Positions 43,039-52,725 are shown, counted from the first letter of the stretch. The stretch: 64,000 bases of DNA from J089 sp964535735 (GCA_964535735.1 CAZHTM010000008.1:1-64000); one strand, 5' to 3'. The notes: generated by a model from the letters alone, not told the origin. Numbers and translations are program-made.

Positions 43039-45633
43039 ATGGACAGTAAAACTATTCGCGAATCGTTTATCCAATATTTTCGGAGCAAGGACCATCAATT
43101 TGTTCGGAGTGCTCCAGTCATTCCCTGGGATGATCCCACGTTGTTGTTTACCAATGCCGGGATGAATCAGTTTAAGCCCATTTTTTTGGGCGAGGAGACG
43201 CCGAAATTTTCCCGAGCTGTTAATAGTCAGAAATGCATTCGTGTAAGCGGGAAACACAATGATCTGGAAGAGGTGGGGCAGGATACCTACCACCATACGT
43301 TTTTTGAAATGCTGGGTAACTGGAGTTTCGGGGATTACTATAAGGCTGAAGCCATCCGGTGGGCCTGGGAACTGGTGACGGAGATTTGGGGCCTGGATAA
43401 AAAGCGCCTTTGGGCAACGGTGTACACAGATGACGATGAAGCCTACAATTATTGGGTGAAGGAAACCGACATTGGTCAAGAGCGGGTTTTGCGTTTTGGC
43501 GCAAAGGAAAATTTCTGGGAGATGGGCGATACGGGTCCCTGTGGTCCATGTTCGGAAATTCACTATTATATTGGGGACGACATAAATCAGCAGAGTGCCG
43601 AAGGGGTCAATTCATCTCCGGAATACTGGGAATTATGGAATTTGGTCTTTATGCAGAATTACCGGGATGAATCTGGTACGTTAACGACTCTTCCTGCCAA
43701 ACATGTGGACACGGGTGCCGGTCTGGAGCGGATTGTGGCCGTTATTCAGGGGAAAAAGAGCAATTACGACACGGATTTATTCATGCCCATCATTTCATCG
43801 ATTGAATCGTTGACCGGTGTATCATACCAGGATAACCCGGTTCCCATGAGGGTTATTGCGGACCATATTCGTATGTTGACCGTTTCCCTATCTGATGGGG
43901 CCATGCCGTCCAATGAAGGTCGCGGTTATGTCCTGCGGCGCATTTTGCGCCGGGCTTCACGATTTGGCCGGATGCTGGCCATGGAGGAGCCGTTTATTTA
44001 TCGCTTGGTTGAGGAAGTGGATTCCATATTAGGCTCCATATACCCGGAAATATCGGATAAAAAATCTCATATCCAGCAGGTGATCAAAGCTGAGGAAGTT
44101 TCCTTTAATGAAACGCTGAATCGCGGATTGAATCATTTTGAGAAAATCATTCAGGAACAATCGGGAACTGTAATTTCCGGTGAAGCTGCATTTCGTTTAT
44201 ATGACACCTACGGGTTCCCCTTGGATCTGACTCAACTGATGGCTCGGGAACGGGGACTTACGGTGGATGAACCTGGCTTCCAGAAAGCGATGGAAGCGCA
44301 ACGCACTCGGGCAAAAGCCGCTGGAAAATTCAAGGCCAGATCCAATACCATTGAATGGCGCGTTCTATCAGAGGGAGCATCATCTAAGTTTGTAGGGTAT
44401 GATACCCTTAAGACGGAATCTACAATTCGTAAACTTGCCTATGTGGATGATAAAATCTGGCTCATCCTGGATCAAACGCCTTTTTATGCCGAATCGGGAG
44501 GGCAGGTTGGCGATCAGGGAATTATCACCGGGGCAACCATTGATCTACGCGTCCTGGACACGCAAAAAGATTCAGGCGATATCCTACACATTTGTGATGG
44601 TGATTTTCCTCATGATCTTTCGGACTTAACCGTAACCTGTCAGGTTGATTCTGACCGGAGACAAGCCATTCGCCGCAATCATACTACCACCCATTTATTA
44701 CATAAGGCGCTTAAGGACGTTTTGGGAGATCATGTACACCAGGCTGGTTCTCTGGTTGGACCAGACTACCTCAGGTTTGACATGACCCATTTCGAAAAAA
44801 TGACACCGGAGCAACTCCAGAGTGTGGAAGAGATTGTTAATCTTGAAATATTAAAAAATACACCTTTAGATGTATCACTTAAAGCATTTGATGAAGCTCG
44901 TGAGGAGGGAGCGGAAGCGCTCTTTGGGGAAAAATACGGAGATGTGGTTCGGGTCGTTACTGTTGGGGAATTTTCCAAGGAATTGTGTGGCGGAACCCAT
45001 GTGGAGCGAACGGGAGATATTGGATCATTCAAAATAATTGAAGAAACGTCCCTGGCAGCTGGAATTCGACGGCTTGTTGCGGTAACAGGCGTTCAATCGT
45101 TTTCGTTGTTCCAAGATCGTTCCGTAACGTTACAAACCCTGGCCTCACTGGTCCATTGCGGTGAGCAGGAATTAGTAGACCGTGTAGCGCAATTATTAAA
45201 ACAAAAAAAGGCGTTGGAAAAAGGTCGTCAACGGTCAGTTGGTCCATCCACATCTATTCCCGATTTATTAGCTCAAAGCCGAACCATCGATGGGTTCCCT
45301 CTTCTGATTGCCTGGGTAAATGCGGAATCTGATCGGGACTTAAAAGCTCTTGGTGATCGTATTCTTGAACAGTGGCCGTCGGGAATTGCTGTCTTGTCCT
45401 CCAAATCCATGCCGAAGCCGGTAGCGCTGGTACTGGTCACCCGGGATTGGATTGCAAAGGGGTATCACGCCGGGCAATTGGCCAAAAACATAGGGAAAGC
45501 TATGGATGGTGGTGGTGGCGGTAGACCTCATTTGGCTACGGCAGGAGGCAAAGATTTTGCTAAGCTCAATCAAATATTTGAAAAAGGATATGATTTGCTT
45601 CATTCGTTTCTAACACAGGATACGGAAAAATGA
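43039..45633 (+). CDS. alaS: Alanyl-tRNA synthetase
   Basis: 864 residues, the normal AlaRS length. The start at 43039 (MDSKTIRESFIQYFRSKDHQ) matches the family; an in-frame ATG at 43009 overlaps the barrel gene. Class II motifs appear in the first ~240 residues (FTNAGMNQFKPIFLG, GNWSFGDYYK, HVDTGAGLERI), the editing domain has HTTTHLLHKAL and CGGTHVERTGDIG with the metal ligands, and the C-Ala domain ends in DGGGGGRPHLATAGG. It charges tRNA-Ala and clears mischarged Ser and Gly. Followed by a four-base overlap (ATGA) with the PPC-domain gene. Confidence 0.97.
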   Translation: MDSKTIRESFIQYFRSKDHQFVRSAPVIPWDDPTLLFTNAGMNQFKPIFLGEETPKFSRAVNSQKCIRVSGKHNDLEEVGQDTYHHTFFEMLGNWSFGDYYKAEAIRWAWELVTEIWGLDKKRLWATVYTDDDEAYNYWVKETDIGQERVLRFGAKENFWEMGDTGPCGPCSEIHYYIGDDINQQSAEGVNSSPEYWELWNLVFMQNYRDESGTLTTLPAKHVDTGAGLERIVAVIQGKKSNYDTDLFMPIISSIESLTGVSYQDNPVPMRVIADHIRMLTVSLSDGAMPSNEGRGYVLRRILRRASRFGRMLAMEEPFIYRLVEEVDSILGSIYPEISDKKSHIQQVIKAEEVSFNETLNRGLNHFEKIIQEQSGTVISGEAAFRLYDTYGFPLDLTQLMARERGLTVDEPGFQKAMEAQRTRAKAAGKFKARSNTIEWRVLSEGASSKFVGYDTLKTESTIRKLAYVDDKIWLILDQTPFYAESGGQVGDQGIITGATIDLRVLDTQKDSGDILHICDGDFPHDLSDLTVTCQVDSDRRQAIRRNHTTTHLLHKALKDVLGDHVHQAGSLVGPDYLRFDMTHFEKMTPEQLQSVEEIVNLEILKNTPLDVSLKAFDEAREEGAEALFGEKYGDVVRVVTVGEFSKELCGGTHVERTGDIGSFKIIEETSLAAGIRRLVAVTGVQSFSLFQDRSVTLQTLASLVHCGEQELVDRVAQLLKQKKALEKGRQRSVGPSTSIPDLLAQSRTIDGFPLLIAWVNAESDRDLKALGDRILEQWPSGIAVLSSKSMPKPVALVLVTRDWIAKGYHAGQLAKNIGKAMDGGGGGRPHLATAGGKDFAKLNQIFEKGYDLLHSFLTQDTEK

Positions 45634-46064
45634 AATATCAAGCCAAAGAATCGGTGCACTGGATATACCTAGAAAAAGGGGAATTGGTGATGGAAACGCT
45701 CACCGACTATTGTCGCCAACATTCCATTGAAAATGGACAGATTACCGGCATTGGCGCAGTCGCCAACATACAGATGGGTGTTTTTGTCCCCGAAACAAAA
45801 TCTTATCACCAAGACCGCTTCGAAGGGACTTACGAATTAACCAGTTTTATAGGCAATATTACCATGAAAGACGGCTCACCGTTCATCCATGCTCATATCG
45901 TGTTGGGCGATCATGAGTTTAGAGCTATCAGTGGACATTGCATGGAAATGGAGGTGGCTGTCGTCGGTGAATTTATCATTCAGAAAATGGAAACCCAGGT
46001 CTTTCGCACGCTAAACCCAAGCGTTGGATTGGCCACCTGGACCATGGAGGAAATTCATGAGTAA
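45630..46064 (+). CDS. PPC/DUF296-domain DNA-binding-type protein
   Basis: 144 residues, a single PPC (plant and prokaryote conserved) domain: ENGQITGIGAVANIQMGVF, SFIGNITMKDGSPFIHAHIV, LGDHEFRAISGHC. The conserved His residues in HAHIVLGDH and GHC are those that bind a metal in bacterial members. In plants this domain accompanies AT-hook DNA binding; bacterial stand-alone members have no settled function. ATGA overlap with alaS and ATGAGTAA overlap with ridA suggest one operon. Confidence 0.85.
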   Translation: MKYQAKESVHWIYLEKGELVMETLTDYCRQHSIENGQITGIGAVANIQMGVFVPETKSYHQDRFEGTYELTSFIGNITMKDGSPFIHAHIVLGDHEFRAISGHCMEMEVAVVGEFIIQKMETQVFRTLNPSVGLATWTMEEIHE

Positions 46065-46440
46065 AATCCCAGTATCTACTTCGGACGCGCCAGCGGCGAT
46101 TGGTCCCTATAGTCAAGGAATTCTCACTGACCATTTATGCTTTACAGCCGGACAGATTCCCCTTGATCCTTCAACAGGAAAATTAGTAGAAGGGGAGTTC
46201 CAGGATCGAGTTGAACAGGTATTTCAAAACCTCTCAGCTGTACTTAAAGCAGCCGGTACGTCCTTGGAAAAGGCTGTTAAAATAACTGTATACTTAACCG
46301 ACTTAAATCAATTCGGTGAGGTTAACGCTGTTTTTGAGCGATGGTTCTCAGGAATGACGCCTCCGGCTCGTTCGGCAGTGCAGGTCGCTGCTCTTCCCTT
46401 GGGCACCGATATTGAAATTGAATGTATCGCCACACGATAA
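46057..46440 (+). CDS. ridA: RidA family 2-iminobutanoate/2-iminopropanoate deaminase
   Basis: 127 residues from ATG 46057: start APAAIGPYSQGI, FTAGQIPLDPSTGKL, KITVYLTDLNQF, and PPARSAVQVAALPLG with the substrate-binding Arg, then IEIECIA at the end. These are all the family's fixed points. It forms a trimer in the cytoplasm and hydrolyses reactive enamines and imines released by PLP enzymes. An ATG at 46024 in the same frame is within the upstream gene and is rejected. Confidence 0.96.
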   Translation: MSKIPVSTSDAPAAIGPYSQGILTDHLCFTAGQIPLDPSTGKLVEGEFQDRVEQVFQNLSAVLKAAGTSLEKAVKITVYLTDLNQFGEVNAVFERWFSGMTPPARSAVQVAALPLGTDIEIECIATR

Positions 46441-46513
46441 GCGGTTAATTTATTAAACCTGCCATTATTCTGAGATTCAGACAAATCCACATTGTACACC
46501 GCAGTGACGTTCC

Positions 46514-46521
46514 AAAGGAGG
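46514..46521 (+). promoter_or_regulatory. Strong Shine-Dalgarno of the GlmU-like gene
   Basis: AAAGGAGG ends four bases before ATG 46526. The 85 bases between ridA and this gene (46441-46525) hold no other feature that I can support. Confidence 0.65.
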
Positions 46522-46525
46522 TCTT

Positions 46526-47788
46526 ATGAATCTTTGCATCTTTGAGGATGAGGGATTTCGGAAACTCAATCCTCTTTGTTTGGCACGTCCAACCTTTGAT
46601 CTCCGCTGCGGTATCGAAACGTTACTCACCAAACTTCGACGAATATTAACTGATCAACCGGTATACTTAGCGGTTCGGTCCTATTTAGCCGATCTCACAA
46701 AACGAGCACACCCGGAGAGTCAAGTCAATGTCTCACTCAATGATCTGGCGTCTGTTTTGGCGATCAACGGACGTTTACTCTGGAATCAGGGATTGCAGGT
46801 AAGGATCGAAACAATGCCCCTTCATACGGCGATTGTGGATGGAAACAATGTACTTGCAATAAAAATACAGGGGAAACTTTGGGATGAATTGAATCCTCTA
46901 AGTTCTGATTTTATCGATCAAGTCAAGGACCTATCCAGAATCCAAGTATTCGAGGAATCCTTCACAACCATTAACTATCCCTGGGATTTGATTGCAGAGA
47001 ACGGGGCACAAATCGAAGCGGACTTTTCGTATTTAACCAACGATAAGCCGACCCTGTCGGGCACCTTGTCCGGGAATGTGACTTGTCTGAATACTGAGAG
47101 AATTCATATCGGCGAAGGGACGGTCATCAAACCGGGCGTCGTTCTCGATGCAGAACGTGGCCCCATCTACATCGGAAGCAAGGTCCGAATTCTACCTAAT
47201 GCCGTCTTAGAAGGACCTTTGTTTATTGGTGCAAACTCCCTTATTAAAGCTGGCGCAAAAATTTATGAAGACACAAGTATCGGTCCCGTTTGTAAGGTTG
47301 GGGGAGAAGTTGAGGCCTCGATCCTTCACGCCTATTCTAATAAGCAACATGAGGGTTTTCTAGGACATGCCTATCTAGGTTCATGGGTCAATATCGGCGC
47401 CGATTCCAATAATTCGGATTTGAAAAATAATTACAGTACCGTGAAAATGATGATCGACGGTGAATGGGTCGATAGTGGCACCCAATTTCTGGGACTGATA
47501 ATGGGCGATCATTCAAAATGTGGTATTAATACGACATTTAACACGGGGACGGTGGTGGGTTTCCACTGCAATCTGTATGGATCTGAATTACATGCGACGC
47601 ACATTCCCTCATTTGCCTGGGGATCGGGGCAAAATTATGTGACCTATCAATTGGAAAAAGCTATCGAGGTCGCCACCCGGGTCATGGGTCGCCGGGAGGT
47701 TAATTTTGATAAAATTGACCGGGACGTGTTCACCCACATTTTCAATGCCACGGCGGATAGTCGTCACGCCCACAATATGATGAATTAA
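46526..47788 (+). CDS. Alternate GlmU-like sugar-phosphate nucleotidyltransferase/acyltransferase
   Basis: 420 residues. The N-terminal ~170 residues begin NLCIFEDEGFRKLNPLCLAR, a form of the nucleotidyltransferase domain found in the 'alternate bacterial GlmU' group rather than the LxAGxGTRM form. From about residue 180, hexapeptide repeats (IHIGEGTVIKPGVVL, IYIGSKVRILPNAVLEGPLF, FIGANSLIKAGAKIYED) form a left-handed beta-helix, as in acyltransferases. In Bacteroidetes-like bacteria this kind of enzyme is proposed to make UDP-GlcNAc for peptidoglycan and LPS. The exact substrate is not proved by the sequence. Confidence 0.82.
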   Translation: MNLCIFEDEGFRKLNPLCLARPTFDLRCGIETLLTKLRRILTDQPVYLAVRSYLADLTKRAHPESQVNVSLNDLASVLAINGRLLWNQGLQVRIETMPLHTAIVDGNNVLAIKIQGKLWDELNPLSSDFIDQVKDLSRIQVFEESFTTINYPWDLIAENGAQIEADFSYLTNDKPTLSGTLSGNVTCLNTERIHIGEGTVIKPGVVLDAERGPIYIGSKVRILPNAVLEGPLFIGANSLIKAGAKIYEDTSIGPVCKVGGEVEASILHAYSNKQHEGFLGHAYLGSWVNIGADSNNSDLKNNYSTVKMMIDGEWVDSGTQFLGLIMGDHSKCGINTTFNTGTVVGFHCNLYGSELHATHIPSFAWGSGQNYVTYQLEKAIEVATRVMGRREVNFDKIDRDVFTHIFNATADSRHAHNMMN

Positions 47789-47859
47789 TTCCTTCCCTCG
47801 ACTTAATTTGTGAAAAGAATTATGTCTTACCGTGCCAACAAACCCCTGGAACTCATCTT

Positions 47860-48786
47860 ATGACACTAGAGCAATCAAAACGCTACTTATTAATTGTGAA
47901 TCCTGCTGGAGGCAGTGGCCGAACCATGGATGCATTGCCTGAAATTGAAAGGCTTCTCCGAGCACAATCCGTAACCTACGAATTTCATTTCACTCAAGAG
48001 CCCCTACATGCAGTGGAATTGGTCAAAGAACTGGCGCCTCAGTTTGATGTGATCGTTTCTGTGGGTGGTGATGGGACGATCAATGAAATTCTCAATGGTC
48101 TCCCGGATTTAGACAAACCCCTGGGAATGATTCCTATTGGTACAGGAAATGATTTTGCCCGCAGTTGTTTAGTTCCGCATGATGACCTGGAAAAAGATGT
48201 TGAAATCCTGTTAAATCATGATGTGCGTATGGTGGATGTGGGCGAGGTAAATGGCCGTCGCTTTATTAATGTGCTGGGGATGGGGTTCGAAGGCCGGAGT
48301 AATGATATTGGACGAATGTTGACCTTCATCAAAGGGGCTGTAAAATACTTACTGGCCATTGTTTACACACTTATCACCTATCGCCGAATTCCCATGAAAA
48401 TAACGCTGGATGACGATACAACATTGGAAACCGATACTTTCCTGATCAGTGTGGGCAATGGATGGAATGTGGGTGGTGGATTGCAATTAACGCCACAAGC
48501 CAGGTTGGATGACGGGTGGTTTGATGTAACCTACATTGAAAAGATTTCTCGCTGGACGATCATTTCCAATTTTCACCGGTTATTAAACGGCACCATCACT
48601 GATTTGGAAGAAGTCCAAACCTACCGCGCTAAAAAATTACTGGTGGAAAGTCCTCTTTCAATTCCATTGCATTTAGACGGTGAAGTTTTACCTGGAGAAC
48701 GTCGGCATTTGGAAATTTCGCTTCATCCCCAGGCCCAGCCGGTCATTGGAAACTGGAGTGCGGATCCCCGAGGTAATGGGGACTAA
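47860..48786 (+). CDS. Diacylglycerol kinase family lipid kinase (YegS/BmrU type)
   Basis: 308 residues with the DAGK catalytic fold: VNPAGGSGRT at the N-terminus, VSVGGDGTINEILNGL with the GGDGT ATP site near residue 68, GTGNDFARS, and a C-terminal sphingosine-kinase-like beta domain (HLDGEVLPGERRHLEIS). It phosphorylates a lipid such as diacylglycerol at the inner membrane. The 71 bases upstream have no strong ribosome site. Its end overlaps the next gene by 11 bases. Confidence 0.9.
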   Translation: MTLEQSKRYLLIVNPAGGSGRTMDALPEIERLLRAQSVTYEFHFTQEPLHAVELVKELAPQFDVIVSVGGDGTINEILNGLPDLDKPLGMIPIGTGNDFARSCLVPHDDLEKDVEILLNHDVRMVDVGEVNGRRFINVLGMGFEGRSNDIGRMLTFIKGAVKYLLAIVYTLITYRRIPMKITLDDDTTLETDTFLISVGNGWNVGGGLQLTPQARLDDGWFDVTYIEKISRWTIISNFHRLLNGTITDLEEVQTYRAKKLLVESPLSIPLHLDGEVLPGERRHLEISLHPQAQPVIGNWSADPRGNGD

Positions 48787-49201
48787 ACTTTTCGTCCTGC
48801 TTCTATTAGGCTCTCTTTTATGGGGGCAGGAGGTGGATTCGGTAAAAACGCAAGATCCAGCCACTGCAGCAAAATGGGCGTTGATTTTTCCTGGTGTGGG
48901 ACAGATTTACACAGGACATTATGTTAAAGCTGGTATTCTTGCGGGGTTAGAACTAGCGGCAATTTGGCGATTTAACGCGAACCGAATTCAGTACCGTGAT
49001 TTCTCGGATGATATGGCCTTAAAGAAACATCGATACTTAGAGAAAAGAAATAAATATGCATGGTGGGCCGGGTTTATTTACATTTATGGTCTATTAGATG
49101 CGGTTGTTGATGCCCATCTATCAACATTTGACCAGGTTATGGAAGTGCCCATTGAAGGGCAGTCCACAGAATTAGAAAAGGACAGAGAGCAAGATCTATG
49201 A
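48776..49201 (+). CDS. DUF5683-like membrane protein
   Basis: 141 residues from ATG 48776, inside the end of the lipid kinase gene. A signal peptide or first helix (KLFVLLLLGSLLWGQ), then AAKWALIFPGVGQIYTGHYV, the 'ALxPGxGQxYxGxxxKA' signature of DUF5683, and helices GILAGLELAAIWRF and AWWAGFIYIYGLLDAVVDAH. The family is common in Bacteroidetes and relatives; function unknown. The stop overlaps the start of the symporter gene (ATGA). Confidence 0.7.
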   Translation: MGTKLFVLLLLGSLLWGQEVDSVKTQDPATAAKWALIFPGVGQIYTGHYVKAGILAGLELAAIWRFNANRIQYRDFSDDMALKKHRYLEKRNKYAWWAGFIYIYGLLDAVVDAHLSTFDQVMEVPIEGQSTELEKDREQDL

Positions 49202-50562
49202 AAAAAAGAGAATCCTGGGGATCCCATGTGGGATTTATTCTGGCCGCAGCCGGGTCGGCAATTGGACTAGGGAACATCTGGAAATTCCCCTATATCGCCG
49301 GACAAAATGGTGGAGCAGCATTCGTCTTTATCTATCTCATTTGCATAGCGGTCATTGGTTTGCCTGTTTTGATGGCCGAAATCCTCATGGGACGAGCGAC
49401 CCATCGAAATCCTGTGGGAGCGTTCAAAGCGTTAAATAACTCCTCATTCTGGATCGGCGTTGGAGGACTCGGCGTCGTGGCTGGCTTCCTCATTTTATCT
49501 TACTATAGCGTCGTGGCTGGATGGGCCGTGGGTTATGTCGTAGAGGCCATAAAAGGATCATTTCATCAATATACGACCCCACAAATGGCGGGAGAACACT
49601 TCAACCAGTTGGTCGGGACACCGTCCTGGATTCTGGGTTACCATCTGCTATTTTCAGTCATTACCATGGGCGTAGTGTATGCCGGGGTGAAGCAAGGGAT
49701 AGAATTGGGCAGTAAAATTATGATGCCCCTTTTGTTCGGAATTTTAATCATTTTGGTAATTCGTGGAGTTACCCTTCCAGATTCTGGAAAAGGTCTTGCC
49801 TTTCTATGGGTGGCTGACTGGAGTAAAATTGATGGTAACTCCATACTGGTTGCTCTGGGCCATGCCTTTTTCACTCTGAGTCTGGGTATGGGAGCTATGA
49901 TGACCTATGGAAGTTATATGACCTCCAAAGACGATATTCCCACCGCATCCATTCAAATTGTGGGACTGGATACATTGATTGCCTTGCTGGCGGGTATCGC
50001 CATCTTTACGGCTGTATTTTCTGCTGGATTAGACCCTGCCGTGGGACCGGGGTTAATCTTTCAAACCCTTCCTGTGGTATTCGCAAAAATGCCCGGTGGA
50101 TATCTATTTGCCATTTTGTTTTTCGTTCTTTTGGTTTTGGCGGCTTTGAGTTCCGCTATTTCCTTACTGGAGGTTATTGTAGCTTATTTTGTGGATGAAC
50201 GAAATTGGGTCCGGCATAAAGCCGTTTTAGTCATGGGATCGGTTGCTTTTCTCATTGGAGTTCCTTCAGCGCTCTCCTACAATTTGATGAAAGACGTTAA
50301 GATTTTTGGCCTAAATTATTTTGATACGGTGGATTACCTGGCGGCCAATATCTTACTTCCGCTGGGAGGTTTGCTCATTTCAATATTTGTGGCCTGGATT
50401 TGGGGATCAGATCGGGCCATTCGGGCGTTAAAAACAGGTGCTCCCCGGTGGTTTAAGGACCGCCACTGGGTTCCGGATGGCTGGTTGAAAATTCTTCAAT
50501 ATCTGGCGCCGGTCATGATTTTCATCGTCTTTCTTTATTCCATTGGCGTTATCAAACTGTAG
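49198..50562 (+). CDS. Sodium-dependent symporter of the NSS (SNF) family
   Basis: 454 residues with 11-12 membrane helices. The first, WGSHVGFILAAAGSAIGLGN then IWKFPYIAGQNGGAAF, is the hallmark NSS sodium- and substrate-binding segment, as in LeuT. It imports an amino acid or a similar solute with Na+ at the inner membrane; the substrate cannot be read from the sequence. First of a run of coupled genes that includes a ferredoxin and a reductase. Confidence 0.93.
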   Translation: MKKRESWGSHVGFILAAAGSAIGLGNIWKFPYIAGQNGGAAFVFIYLICIAVIGLPVLMAEILMGRATHRNPVGAFKALNNSSFWIGVGGLGVVAGFLILSYYSVVAGWAVGYVVEAIKGSFHQYTTPQMAGEHFNQLVGTPSWILGYHLLFSVITMGVVYAGVKQGIELGSKIMMPLLFGILIILVIRGVTLPDSGKGLAFLWVADWSKIDGNSILVALGHAFFTLSLGMGAMMTYGSYMTSKDDIPTASIQIVGLDTLIALLAGIAIFTAVFSAGLDPAVGPGLIFQTLPVVFAKMPGGYLFAILFFVLLVLAALSSAISLLEVIVAYFVDERNWVRHKAVLVMGSVAFLIGVPSALSYNLMKDVKIFGLNYFDTVDYLAANILLPLGGLLISIFVAWIWGSDRAIRALKTGAPRWFKDRHWVPDGWLKILQYLAPVMIFIVFLYSIGVIKL

Positions 50563-50568
50563 GACATT

Positions 50569-51378
50569 ATGATTGCACAACGTTTGTTTCCAGTGGGGAC
50601 GCCCCGTCACGAACGGGTTTTCAACCTGGTGAAAACCATTGATGGTCTGGATGATTTAAATCCATTGGCCTGGTTTGCCCTTTGGTCATTATTTACGGCC
50701 GGTATCAGTTCCTATGATGGTTATGTAAACCGTTATATCTTTTGGGATTTTTCACGCTGGCTTCCGGGTATTCTGGGTTTGGCCTTTTGGACAGTCATGT
50801 ATGTTATGGTGCTTCGACCCCGTAAATGGATGGAGTTTTCACCTCAATCTGCAATAACGAAGAAACTCGTCATTCATTTGGCCTTAGCGGAAGTGATTTT
50901 CCTTAGCGGGTGGGCTCATATTTCATTACAGGGATTTTTCATCAGTTTGAGCTATTTGCTGGGCTATGGAGCAATTTTGTTGGTGTACACAATACCTATT
51001 GAAAACATGGAATCCGGTGGCAAAGTCATTCCCGATTCGTCCTATCGATTCCGAATTGTTATCACAGGCGTACTCCTTCTGGTACTGGCAATGGGTAGTG
51101 GAATATATCGCGATGATCCCGTTTTGAGTACTGCGGCGGTTGTCAGTTTGCCGTTTTATATCGTGGCTTTATTCGATAATCATGTACGCCATGTTCAGCG
51201 ACTGCGCTTTTATCCTGCGTTTATTTTTACCGGATTCATCGCGTCGAGGGAAGCTTGGTATTTCATGGCCGCCGTTCTCTTATTCTACTTCCTGCGTCAT
51301 TTCTATTATTTCCGGTTAGGAATCATTCACCCCTCGTTTGGCGTGGATCATGATGAACTTAATTTTGAAACCGAATGA
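50569..51378 (+). CDS. Integral membrane protein of unknown function
   Basis: 269 residues with about seven membrane helices (WLPGILGLAFWTVMYVMVL, GFFISLSYLLGYGAILLVYT, FRIVITGVLLLVLAMGSGIY, WYFMAAVLLFYFLRHFYYF). Between helices, LFDNHVRHVQRLRFYP and REAWYF contain conserved-looking charged residues, but I do not see the Asp-rich motifs of UbiA prenyltransferases. No family recognised. It starts six bases after the symporter and overlaps the ferredoxin gene by ATGA, so it belongs to the same transcription unit as the ferredoxin and the reductase. Confidence 0.72.
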   Translation: MIAQRLFPVGTPRHERVFNLVKTIDGLDDLNPLAWFALWSLFTAGISSYDGYVNRYIFWDFSRWLPGILGLAFWTVMYVMVLRPRKWMEFSPQSAITKKLVIHLALAEVIFLSGWAHISLQGFFISLSYLLGYGAILLVYTIPIENMESGGKVIPDSSYRFRIVITGVLLLVLAMGSGIYRDDPVLSTAAVVSLPFYIVALFDNHVRHVQRLRFYPAFIFTGFIASREAWYFMAAVLLFYFLRHFYYFRLGIIHPSFGVDHDELNFETE

Positions 51379-51560
51379 TCGACATTGCTGAGAATACCTG
51401 CGATTTTTGTGGGGCCTGCGTGAGCGTCTGTCCGCCGGATTGTATTGAAATACAAGAAGCCAATATTTTTATCGATCAACAGACCTGTATTGATTGTAAT
51501 CTCTGCGTGTATGCATGTCCCCTTGACGTTCTGAGCTCAAATGATACCGAAGAAAACTGA
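51375..51560 (+). CDS. 2[4Fe-4S] ferredoxin
   Basis: 61 residues with two clusters: CDFCGACVSVCPPDC and CIDCNLCVYACP, the CxxCxxCxxxCP pattern twice. A small cytoplasmic electron carrier. The overlaps with the membrane protein upstream (ATGA) and with the flavoprotein downstream (20 bases) suggest that it feeds electrons to that reductase. Confidence 0.93.
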   Translation: MIDIAENTCDFCGACVSVCPPDCIEIQEANIFIDQQTCIDCNLCVYACPLDVLSSNDTEEN

Positions 51561-52725
51561 CATTGTGGTTGTGGGCGGGGGACCAGCGGGTTCCACCTTT
51601 GCCCTCCATGCCGCTCAAAGCGGTCTGGATGTGGTGCTATTGGAAAAGGATCGGGACATTGGGGTTCCCGTTCGTTGCGGTGAAGCTGTCAGTGATACGG
51701 GATTGCGCATTTTTCATGAACCAGACCCGCGTTGGATTCGATCCACCATTGATCGTATTCGAATGATATCGCCGGATGAGACCGTGATTGAATTTCCGTT
51801 GAAAGAATTCGGTTATATTCTGGATCGACGCATATTTGACATGGATTTGGCTCGCTTTGCCGCGGAAGCAGGCACACAAATCTTTACGAAGGCTTATGTG
51901 AATGGCCTCTTAATTGACCATGACCAGGTTTGCGGTGTCCGGGGACTTTATGTCAATGAACCGTTTGAACTGCACGCCCGTTTAGTCGTAGGAGCTGACG
52001 GTGTGGAAAGCCGGGTGGGTCGCTGGGCCGGTATACGAACCCAGCTAAAACTTAAAGACCTGGAATCAGGACTTCAAAAAACCGTTTCTGGAATCGACGT
52101 AACTTCCAATATATTCGAATTTTATCTGTCCCGTAATTGGGCGCCTGGTGGATATTTATGGGTATTCCCAAAAGGACCGCACATGGCCAACATTGGCTTG
52201 GCAATTAACGGATTGGACGCGAAGAACGGACGCTCCGCACGGTCATTTTTAGATGCATTTCTGGAATGGAAATATCCTGATGGCGCCGTGCTGAGTACTG
52301 TTGCTGGTGGTATTCCGGTGGCAAAAACAGTAAAGGAAATGACCGCGGATGGTTTGATGTTGGTAGGTGATGCGGCGCATACTGTCAATCCATTAACGGG
52401 AGGGGGAATTATTTCTGGTATGCGGAGCGGTCTTTTAGCGGCAGAGACGGCGATTGAGGTACTTAAATCCAATCGAAATCCGTCCAAGTCGAATCTTGAA
52501 TCCTATCCAAAGGCTTGGGCCAGCATTGGGGGAAAGAATCACGAACGATTGTATCGCCTAAAAGAGGCGGTTTACCGGCTGAGTGATGAGGAACTGAATT
52601 CGATAGCTCATCGATTGGAGGGCATTCCAGATACGGACCTGTCATTGTTTAAAATATTTTCCACCGCTCTAAGAACAAAGCCATCGCTTTTAATTCATGT
52701 AGCGCGTTTATTTTCGGGAATTTGA
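51541..52725 (+). CDS. Geranylgeranyl-reductase-family FAD flavoprotein
   Basis: 394 residues. An N-terminal FAD-binding motif VVVGGGPAGSTFALHAAQSG, then LEKDRDIGVPVRCGEAVSD, typical of the geranylgeranyl reductase family, and a second FAD motif GLMLVGDAAHTVNPLTGGGI (residues 277-296). These enzymes saturate double bonds of isoprenoid chains on lipids, chlorophyll or quinones; MenJ does this to menaquinone in mycobacteria. The directly preceding ferredoxin is the likely electron donor, as in archaeal members. The window also encodes a polyprenyl diphosphate synthase (61370). The true substrate is unknown. Confidence 0.85.
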   Translation: MIPKKTDIVVVGGGPAGSTFALHAAQSGLDVVLLEKDRDIGVPVRCGEAVSDTGLRIFHEPDPRWIRSTIDRIRMISPDETVIEFPLKEFGYILDRRIFDMDLARFAAEAGTQIFTKAYVNGLLIDHDQVCGVRGLYVNEPFELHARLVVGADGVESRVGRWAGIRTQLKLKDLESGLQKTVSGIDVTSNIFEFYLSRNWAPGGYLWVFPKGPHMANIGLAINGLDAKNGRSARSFLDAFLEWKYPDGAVLSTVAGGIPVAKTVKEMTADGLMLVGDAAHTVNPLTGGGIISGMRSGLLAAETAIEVLKSNRNPSKSNLESYPKAWASIGGKNHERLYRLKEAVYRLSDEELNSIAHRLEGIPDTDLSLFKIFSTALRTKPSLLIHVARLFSGI

